Source of the DNA: Symbiodinium natans
Taxonomy: Eukaryota > Sar > Dinophyceae > Suessiales > Symbiodiniaceae
Direction: 5' to 3'
DNA: 64,000 nucleotides
Assembly: GCA_905221605.1 (NCBI GenBank)
Contig: CAJNDS010002142.1
Span: 394,501-458,500, forward strand
The number at the start of each line of letters is the position of its first letter. Within the stretch, counting starts at the first letter, position 1. Of this stretch, positions 49,301 to 59,400 are shown piece after piece. The translations under genes were made by a program, and so were the position numbers. The notes beneath the pieces are model-generated. The model was given only the letters and a program-made list of their open reading frames with translations. It did no database searches and was not told where the DNA came from.

Positions 49301-52300
49301 CTTAAATGAGGTGGCCTCGCGCTGGCCCTTGTGCATCCCACGCGACCTAGGGCCAAGAGCTCTGTCGCCTCGGGCTCCTCCTTGGACCGCTTCTTGGAAA
49401 CATTTTTCAACCCTAAACCCTAAACCCTCAACCCTAAACCCTAAACCCTAAACCCTAAATCCCCTGCGGGTTAGGGTTTAGGGGTTGTGGTTTGGGGCTT
49501 GGGGTTTCCGGGTCTTCCCTTGATTCTCCTCTTGATTTCCCCTTGACTTTACACCGCCCCAAACAGAGACATCGTCCTTATTGTACTCTGGGTGTACCTT
49601 TATAAGGTGTCTGCAAGATTGCGTGCGTGGGACGGGTTGGTTGCTTAATATCCGGACGCAAGAACTCGTTTTTTCTTCTTTTGAAGGGGCTCTACAGGTC
49701 GGGTTTGGGCTTCAGGGTTTCGGGGGGGGGGGGGGCGGGTTGTGTTTAGGGCGGTTCTCCAAAACGTCTCTTTCGCTACATGTTTCTACTTATATCCAGG
49801 GGGGCCCTCCTGGTGTACGACCAGAAGCCTGAGTAGCTACCAATGTGAGCCTTAAATGCCCAGCGTAGGGTTAAAACAGTAGCCACACGACATACTCCTG
49901 GCAACAAACTAGGGCCCAGCCAGCCCTAAACCCTCAACTCTAAACCTCGCCCTACACCATTCAAACCCTAAACCATTAAAACCCTAACCCCTTTAAACCC
50001 TACGCCCTAAACCATTTAAACCCTAAACCCTAAACCCTAAACCCTAAACCCTAAACCCTAAACCCTGAACCTTCCTACGCGCAATGGAGGCTTGGTGAGG
50101 GCTCGGACAGCCCCTGGTCTGGTCCTTCACGCCAAGGAGGCAGAAGGCACGGAGTCGGACGCCAACTTGCAGTTCCTGTCCAGCGAGACCTGCTTAAGAT
50201 TTAGAATTTGGTGTTCAGAGTTTAGGGTTTAGGGAGGGTTCTGTAAATGATGGTCCCCGTTTGGGCAGTCTACTTTACAATGCGGAGTCTTATAGTAAAC
50301 ATACATATATGTATATAATATATATATATATATATATTTATTTATTTACTTATTTACGTGTTTATAGGTATATTTATTGTAAGCATCTGGGAAAGTGTGC
50401 CCGTGAGATGTTGTTGTTTTTTTGTTTTCCCTAAACCCTAAACCCTAAACCCTAAACCCTAAACCCTAAACCCTAAACCCTAAACCCTAAACCCTAAACC
50501 CTGTTTTTTGTTTAAATACTTTCCCGCATCGGGGTTTGAGAGGGTCTTACTTAGGAAGGTTGTCGACGTTGTTCCTTCATTGTGTGCTTCACATCAGCTC
50601 ACCCAGGCATGCTTCTGTTTGGGTGTTAAAGGGTTTAGGGTTTAGGGTTTTAATGGCCCATCGCCAAGGAGAAGCAGCTCGACGCTCAGATCTGGACATT
50701 GGCCCTTCCAGCTTTCATTGCCCTTTGTGCCTCAGATGCTGAGTAGCTGGCGGGTGATTAAACTCTTACGTACGAAGCTTCTGAAAGCCAGCAGCTTAGT
50801 TCTCACACATCCTGAAACCCCAACCCTGAACCCTGAACCCTAAACCCTAAACCCTAGCAGGTGCCGAGCCCCTGCTGTCGATCATCGACACAGCCTTCGT
50901 GGGCCGTCTGCCGGATGCCGCTTTGAGTTTGGGAGGGCTCGGTGCCTGGGCCAGGTTTAGGGTTTAGGGTTTAGGCTTTAGGCTTTAGGCTTTAGGGTTT
51001 CGGGTTTAGGGCCAGCTGTTGGGGTGGGAGGGTTTTCTTAGGGCCTTCCAAGGGGGGTTTTGTAGGGTTCGACGGGGGCTGTATGGGCTTTCGCAGTGTT
51101 TAAGGCAGGGTTTCCAGGGTGTTAGTAGGTGAGACGAGGCCCCAGTTTTTGTCCGCTCCCCTCCCCAAGCAACTTGAAGCCGCGCGCCCCTTGAATTTCG
51201 AGGTGCAGCCACGTCTGTCTTCGACTTCGTGTTCCGCTGTTACAACTTTCTCTGCGTGGTTCTGGTGCCCTTGGTTGCCGAGGCCGTGGTTGCCAAGAAG
51301 CGAGGGGAAGCCACAGAGGACCGCACCCCCTAAACCCTCAACCCTAAACCCTAAACCCTGAACCCTAAACCCTAAACCCTAAACCCTAAACCCTAAACCC
51401 TAGCTTGTTTGATTCCGGTGTTGGTTTAGGGTCAAGGGTCCAGGGTTTAGGTTGCCGGCCTCCCCGCCCCCTGGTCCACAGTCGGGTCCATGGTGCAAGC
51501 TCTCTGGAGTGTTTCGGGTTTAGGGTTTAGGGTTTAGGGTTTAGGCTTTGTGTCTTATAAGTCACAGAACGTATCAAAGCCGCCCTCCCCAGAAAAAAGT
51601 GCCGAGATTTGCAGGACCCGGCAGACATTGTGGGACGTGTGATCGGCCTAGCCGCCGCGCTCGGCTACATGCTCTGCTTATGTGGGGTTCAGGGGTCTAA
51701 GGCCTAGGGATTTTTGATTTATAATCCCTAAACCGTAAACTCTATAGGGCTTAAGTTTTGGGCTTCCCTACGTCCCTACGATTCTCCACACCCTACACCC
51801 TAAGCCCTAAACCCTAAACCCTAGCCCCAAACCCCTAAACCCTAAACTCTAAACCCTAAACCCTAAACCCTAAACCCTAAACCCTAAACCCTAAACCCTA
51901 AACCCTAAACCCTAAACCCTAAACCCTAAACCCAACCATCGAAGGCTTCTTGACCTGGGCCTTGATCGCCTTCGGCTCCGAAAGCGTCCTGGAACCTCGG
52001 GTCCCGAATGTCCCGATACCCCTTCTTTCTTTAGGGTTTAGGGTTTAGGGTTTAGGGTTTAGGGTTTAGGGTTTAGGGTTTAGGGTTTCGGGTTCAGGGT
52101 TCAGGGTTCAGGGTTCAGGGTTCAGGGTTCAGGGTTTAGGGTTATGGTGTCACGGGGTTTAGGGCTTAGGGTCATGGGGTTTAGGGCTGAGGGCCTGAGA
52201 TCGCTACGGCACAAAGAAAACTTTCTAAAACTAGGGGTCAGATTACGATGGTCCTAACTTGCAAACTTTGCCAACAGTCCCCCCACCCTAGGCTCTGCAG

Positions 52301-53403
52301 ACACTTGTTTTGCGTAGCATTCAGGTGCAAGGGGCGAAGACTCTACTTGACAGACTGTACTTCCGAAATCTCTGGGAGCTATTTTGGTGCGGTTCCAGGG
52401 GATCGGGTTGCAAAACAGGCCCGGGGTAATGAAAAACGACAGCAGCTGTGAGTTGTCCTTCAGCGCATAGCTTGTCGAACCGATCATCTCTTTCATGCCC
52501 AAAAACTCCTACATAAACCCCGCGCCCAGGATGCTACGCGCTTACAGCCTACACCCTTTAGCTCAAAACCCTACAAACTTTAACTCAAAACCCTACACCC
52601 TTAAACCCAAAACCCTGCGCCCTTCAACCCAAAACCCTACACCCTAAACTCCAAAACCTCAAACCCCTCGGTAGGCCAGAGGTACCCTTCACGCGTTTTT
52701 TGGTTCTGGGTTCCCTTATACACCAACCAACCCAAGAAAGGGTACGTACCCTTGTTATAAGATGCCCCTAAACCCTAAACCCTAAACCCTAAACCCTAAA
52801 CCCTAAACCCTAAACCCTAAACCATGCCTAGGAGCTGGCTGGGGTCTCTGCCGGCACGGGCTTGGGCACCGTGGCCGACGGCTACCTCCGGATCCGAGCA
52901 ACCGCGCTGCCCGCGAGCCTCGTGAACACCGTGGCTGTCGGCGCCTTCCGAGGTGCTTGTTCAGGGTTTTAGGGTTGTAGGGTTTAGGGTTTAGGGTTTA
53001 CAGGCAAATGTAAATTCATTCTAGTAGGGCCCGGGTTCATTGGCAGTTCTAAGTAGGGTCGTTTTAAGTAGGTTTATAAGTATGGTAGCTCTACCTACAG
53101 CCCTATTTCGGCTACGTATATCCCTACGATTATGACTACGCATGACCTCCAAGTCGAGTTGGGTCCTAAACTATTACCAGAGTTATGTCTTTATATGGAG
53201 TGGGCGACATCGGGGTTGATCAAGATTAGGGTTTTGGGTTTTGGGTTTTGGGAAGCCTTGCGATCAAGTCTCGTATGCCCAGTGTTTCTGTTTTGTCTTC
53301 TGCAAACTGTACTGAGAACTGCTACCATGGTTAGTTGAAGTGCGAGTAGGAGGGTACCCGGATGCTCAATCATGGTTCCTATATATATATATATATCTAT
53401 ATC

Positions 53404-53435
<32 letters not shown>

Positions 53436-56400
53436 GCAATATATTCTTTGGCGGCGGGGGAGGGGGGGGGGGCTCAGTGTTGAGCAGTCAGAAAATTGGG
53501 CAACCCAAAACGAACTACTAAGTAAGGTTCGAGACAATTTGGCCAGGCCACTTGGACACCTCCACGCCGCTTCTTGTTGTTCTTGTCCAGACCTTATCTG
53601 ACGTGGTGTTGGATGCCGTGTCTTGGCTGCTGGTTTAGGGTTTAGGGTTCAGGGTTCAGGGTTTAGGGTTGTTGAGGCACTGAAATTGAGCCACGACAGT
53701 CAAGAAACCATGCTGTTTCCGTTTCTGTTCTTCAAACTCTTGCTGTGTATTCATATCATGCAAATGTTTAAACGGAGGTTCTTTAAGCGACGAACCAAGG
53801 TGCTTGTCTACGGCGTGCAGCCACTTGGCATACCTGCCATGGGGGTGGATGGTGCAGCTTGGGCGACTGCCTTGTCCATCTGGATTGCCTGCATTTGCTT
53901 TGCGGTGCTTCTGTCACAGAGAGGCTACTACCAAAAAGTAAAACATATGCTTCTTTATTAAGGTAATATAGGGATTATTGTTTTTTTTATTCTTTTCGGG
54001 TTCTTATAAGCAAATAGTAGGCTACGTGGCTTGGAAGTCTGCTTTGTCGTGGCCGCTTGCATTGCAAGAGCTGCGGCCCTTGATCATCGGGAGCTTGTCT
54101 CAGCTCATCCGTACGCTCTCCCTCCAAGCTGTGCTGTTGGAGTTCACGCGAACAGTGGTGGGCCTGGACGCTACCGGACTGATTGCAGCTGCGCACCAGG
54201 TCGGGTTGCGGGTCTGGTACTTTGCCCTGTTTGCCCTGGATTGCATTGCGGTCTCGGCGCAAGGCAGGACGTCTTGAAACTTCTTGCTTCTTTTTTGCTT
54301 TCGTAGCTAATTCAATTGTAGCAACCCCAAACCCTTATCCCTAGAACCCTTAAAACCCCATGGGCCCACATCCTAGAAGCCCAGCCCCCTAAACCCTAAG
54401 CCCTCAGCCCTAAGCCCTAAACCCTAAACCCTAAACCCACATCCCAAAATCCCAGCCGGGAGGACTCGTGCCTGTTGCTCTGGCGACCGCCGGCGCGGCC
54501 AAAGCTCGTTGGGTCTCCTCGCGCCTGCTGTTGCCTCCCTTGCAGGAAGGGTTTTAGGGTTTAGGGTTTAGGGTTTAGGGTTTTAGGGTTTAGGGTTTAG
54601 GTTTTAGGGCTATTTGCTTAAGAACCCCCCCTCCCCCCCCCCCCCCCCAAAAAAAAAAAAAAAAACTGATATTCTTCCTTCTATTGGTAATACAAGGATT
54701 GTTTTTTTTTTTTTTTTTGGGGGGGGGGGGGGGGGTTAAGCAAATAGCTGTTGCTGGGTTGCAAGCAGCTAGGACCCGGAGTAGGTGCTTAGATTTTGAT
54801 AGGGTTTAGGGCTTAGGGAAGTTCAGGGTTTAGGGCTACTAGGACACGGAAAAGGCCCTGATTTCCTGTTTGGGGTTGGGGTTCCCTTATAATCCCCTTA
54901 ACACCAAAAGGGGCACCCCTTTTGTTCCTAGGTTACTCCTGGGTCTAGGTCAGGAACCCAAAAGAAGCTGCCACACATGTATAAAGTAACTTAACTTATA
55001 TTCCCAAGACCCCCAATACCCCTGAATTAAGGAATAGACCTTAGATTATGCAAAGGATCCTTGGATAGAGTTTAAGGAATATTTGCGGCTTTCGGGGTTC
55101 TTCAACTTCAACTCAGGTTTTGGGGCGGCGTGGGCGGCACCCTCTCTGGTCTTCTCATTGCCAGCTTCGCAGGCTCTATTCCCTCCTTGTGCCTGAGCCG
55201 AGACAACCAGTTTAGGGTTTATGGTTTAGGGCTTCCAGGAATATGTGTTAGCTTGCTTTTCAGTTGCGTCAAGGGGTACTGTTAGCTTCATCAATGATGG
55301 AAGATCTGGGTAAGCAGCCGTTCGTTATTTCGTTCCTCACAGTAAGCTCTTTGTGCCCCCTCCCTACGGTAAATCACAATACGATAAGCCTGATACAATG
55401 TACCCCTAAACCCTAAACCCTAAACCCTAAACCCTAAACCCTAAACCCTAAACCCTAAACCCTAAACCCTAAACCCCCAAACCAGCCCCCAGGTCTAGGG
55501 CCTAAGCCCAAAATCCTAGACCATGTACCCTAAACCCTCAAGCCTCGACAATGTGCCATAAATCCTAAAACCCTGTAAGTCCTCAAATCCTTACAGAAAA
55601 GGTTTTGGGTTTAGGGTTAGGGGTTCAGGGTTTTGGGGTTAGGGGTTGGGGGTTCAGGGGTTCAGGGTTATCCCCCGGGCTGAGTCGACGCAGAGGTTCA
55701 CGAATGACGACGTGGTGGCGGCGACGGCCACGCCGTTGATCTTGACACTTTGCCTGTCCGAGCTTGTACGGCCGCATTGCTGGGGGGCTTTAGGGTTTGC
55801 AGGGATGAATGCTAAGGTTTGGGGTTTAGGGTTTGGCTTTAGGGTTTAGGGTTTAGGGTATACAGGTACTCTTGTTGTACGTGCAATAGGACTGGTGCCA
55901 ATGATAAGTACCCCTCCCCCCCCTCATCCCCGGCAAAACAACCTGGAAACTATACTTCTGACCCCATTGAGGGTACTTCATACGAATCAACCTACTTACA
56001 ATTTCCCATGAACCTCCAAGCAGGCACTCCTGGCGCGTCTGCTAAGCCCTAAGCCCTAAAACCCTAAAACCCTAAAACCCTAAATCCCTAAATCCCTAAA
56101 ACCCTAAAACCCTAAATCCCTAAAACTCTAAAACCCTAAAACCCTAAAACCCTAAAACCCTAAATCCCTAAAACTCTAAAGCCCTAAAACCCTAAAACCC
56201 TAAAACCCTAAAGCCCTAAACCCTAGATCGAGAGCCAGCCCAGGACTGTGGCTGCCTTGCAGCCGATTGCCGGAGTGGTGTTTACCTGGGATGGAGCCCT
56301 GGATACCTACATCCTAAACCCTAAACCCTAAACCCTAAACCCTAAACCCTAAACCCCTCCCCTAAACCCCTAAACCCTAAACTCTAAACCCCCAACCTGC

Positions 56401-59400
56401 ATGGATTGAGCCCTGCTTGGAGGTTCATGTGGATTGGTATAAGTAGGGATATAAGTATGGCTACGATAAACGCACTGAAGCTCTGAGCCCTTCTTGGAGG
56501 TTCATTTATAAGTACGGTAAGTATACCTACAAGCCTATTTAGGTACTTACAAGCCCTACGTGGAGGTTCATGTAACTATACTTATAGAAGCCTATTTAGG
56601 GTACTTATAGCCCAGGTAGAAATCGCCAAATGAAAGCAACCAAAGCATGGGGTCAAGCGTCCTGTGACATGACAGTTGCAGGTTGTAGTCTCCCTTCAAG
56701 CTGACCCCCGCAGATAGTGCTTACAGCGCTCGAAGAGCTCAGTACCCCCTAATTAAGGATTACAGCTGAAACTAAGGGAATCTACCTTACATCATACTAA
56801 GGATCCGTATGTAGTTTATATGGTATGCTCCTTCATCAAGGGATTTAGGGGGCTTTTTTTGGGGGCTTCCTAAGGGGCCCTATAGGCTCTAAACTTGGAA
56901 CTCGCCCTGAAACCGCAACCCGAACCCAAAAACCGTAAACCCTAAACCCTAAACTCTAAACCCTAAAACCCTAAAACCCTAAAACCCTAAAATCCTAAAA
57001 CCCTAAAACCCTAAAACCCTAAAACTCTAAAACCCTAAAACCCTAAAACCCTAAAACCCTAAACCCTAAACCCTAAATCCAAACCCTAACCCCTAAACCC
57101 TTAAACCCCTAAACCCTAAACCCAAACCTAACACCTAACCCCTAAACCCCTAAAATCCCCTAAACCCCTAAACAAAACCTGGAACCCAATGGCCCAGGAC
57201 TCTTCCAGGGTCTCTCCGACTATGCTTACCTCGCTCTCGCCATGGCGGCTGCGGCCCTGGCAGCTCGGCGGCCCCTAAAAGTGAGGAGTTCTCTTGCTTG
57301 GGGGGGTTTAGGGTTTGGGGTTTAGGGTTTGGGGTTTAGCGTTTAGGGTTTAGGGTCTAGTGTTTAGGGTTTAGGGTTTAGGGTTTGGGGTTTAGGGTCC
57401 AGTGTTGAGGGTTTAGGGCTTAAGTGCTTTGGCGGGGAGTGTGCGGGGGCTTCATAACCCTCTAGCGATATGTCTAAACCCCTAAAACCCTTCAAACCCT
57501 AAACCTTTAAACCCTAAGCCCTTTAAACAATTCATCTCTAGACCTTTGTGAATCCTGAACCTTAAACTCTAAACCACAAACTTTCAAGCCCTCTACTGGC
57601 TCTTAGTAGGGAATGAGGGAACGAGGTACCTATATACTCCCTGAAAGGGTATGTATAGGGCCAATTCCCTCATTCCCTACTAAGCATCAGGGGGTCTAAG
57701 CCCCAGAGGGTTGAAGAGTTTTTCGGGTTTAGGGTTTTGGGGTTTAAGGGTGTTTAGGGTTTAGGGTTTAAGGGTGTTTAGGGTTTAGGGTTTAAGGGTG
57801 TTTGGGGTTTAGCCACGCGCCCAGGTGACCCTGGGCCTCTTGCAACTGGACATCCTGAGCGGATCCCTTCAAGGAGTCTGGGCTTCTCGGCGGGCATTCA
57901 ATTCAGATGGGCAGATGGGCTCTTGCAGGGTTCAGGGTTTAGGGTTTAGGGTTTAGGGTTTAGGGTTTTCGGGTTTTAGGGTTTTAGGGTTTTCAGGGTT
58001 TTAGGGTTTGAGGGCTTGAGGGTTTGAGGGTTTGAGGGTTTGAGGGGTTAGCGTTTTGGGGTTTTGAGTCTGTTTGGTTGCCTATGAACTTGTAAGTATA
58101 GCAGCACAAACATTGCAGCAGCAAACGCAGGGTTTTGGGGTTCTTAGGGTCCCCTTGACTAGCAAGGGGATCGATGGTTCAGAACGATCCCGCCCCTTCT
58201 ATAGGATACATAGGCCCCCGGTTCCGGGCTTCGGGTTTAGGGTTATAGGGTTTAGGGTTTTAGGGTTTAGGGTTTAGGGTTTAGGGGGCTTCTAGGGCTG
58301 AGGGTCTGGGGTTTCTACTAGTGTTTAGCGGGTTGGACTTGGGTGTAGGGTTTGGGTTGGTGGGACATGAGCGCCGAAACCTCAAATTCCGTCTGGACCC
58401 TAGAAACCCTAAGCCGTAGAAACCCTGGAGCCCTGGAACCCCTACACCCTACGCCCTAAACCCTAAGCCCTGAACCCTGAACCCTAAACCCTAACCCCCA
58501 AACCCTAAACCCTAAACCCTAAACCCTAAACCCCACCCCCCCTCAAAACCCACCCAAAGGTTTGCTTCTCGATTTTCCTGCTGGGCCGGGCCGCGGGTCT
58601 GGCCTGGCGCTACTGGGGGCCCGGCCCACTGACGGTTTAGGGTTCAGGGTTTAGGGTTAGGGTTTAGGGTTTAGGGTTTAGGGTTTAGGGTTTAGGGTTT
58701 AGGGTTTAGGGTTTAGGGCTTCGGGTTTAGGGTTTGGTCTGACCAAAAAAGGGTTGAGGGGTTTGGGCTTGGGGGTTTAGGAGATCAGGGTTAGCTTAGG
58801 GTTCGGACTTGAGGGCTTAGGGTTTGAATGTGGGCGGGTTTAGGGTTTAGGGTTTAGGGTTTAGGGTTTAGGGTTTAGGGTTTAGAGTTTAGGGTTTAGG
58901 GTTTAGGGTCTAATCTTTTTGGCGTTTTGGGTTGAGCCCTTGGGATCCAGGGTATACGAGGCCTTTGTGGCAGAGTTTCGGGCCTAAGCGTGTTGACCCC
59001 CCCTGAACCCCTTAATGTTGGAGAGTTCAGGCCCACAAACCCTAAACCCTAAACACTGAAAGAGTAGAGCTTCAAGGGATGTCTTGGCTTCCGAGGGGTC
59101 TAGGATTCTAGGGGTCTAGGATGTAGGGGTCTCAGGGTTAAGGGTGCAGCGCCCCACTTGGCAGAAGTTCGAAGCACTTTGCGCATCGGGACCTGTGCTT
59201 TTCGGCCAGAGTTGGAAATGAATGGTCAGGGGCTACCTCAGAGCCAACCTGTGTTCATATCTAAGGGTAGTTATATGGGCCCTATATCGGGTTCTGAAGT
59301 ATCTTGGGTTGTGTAGGGTACATAAAGGGTATAGAAGCCTTTTAAGGGCCCAGACTCAGGGACCGTGACTACCCCAAGATCATACCCCCCCCCTCTCGCC

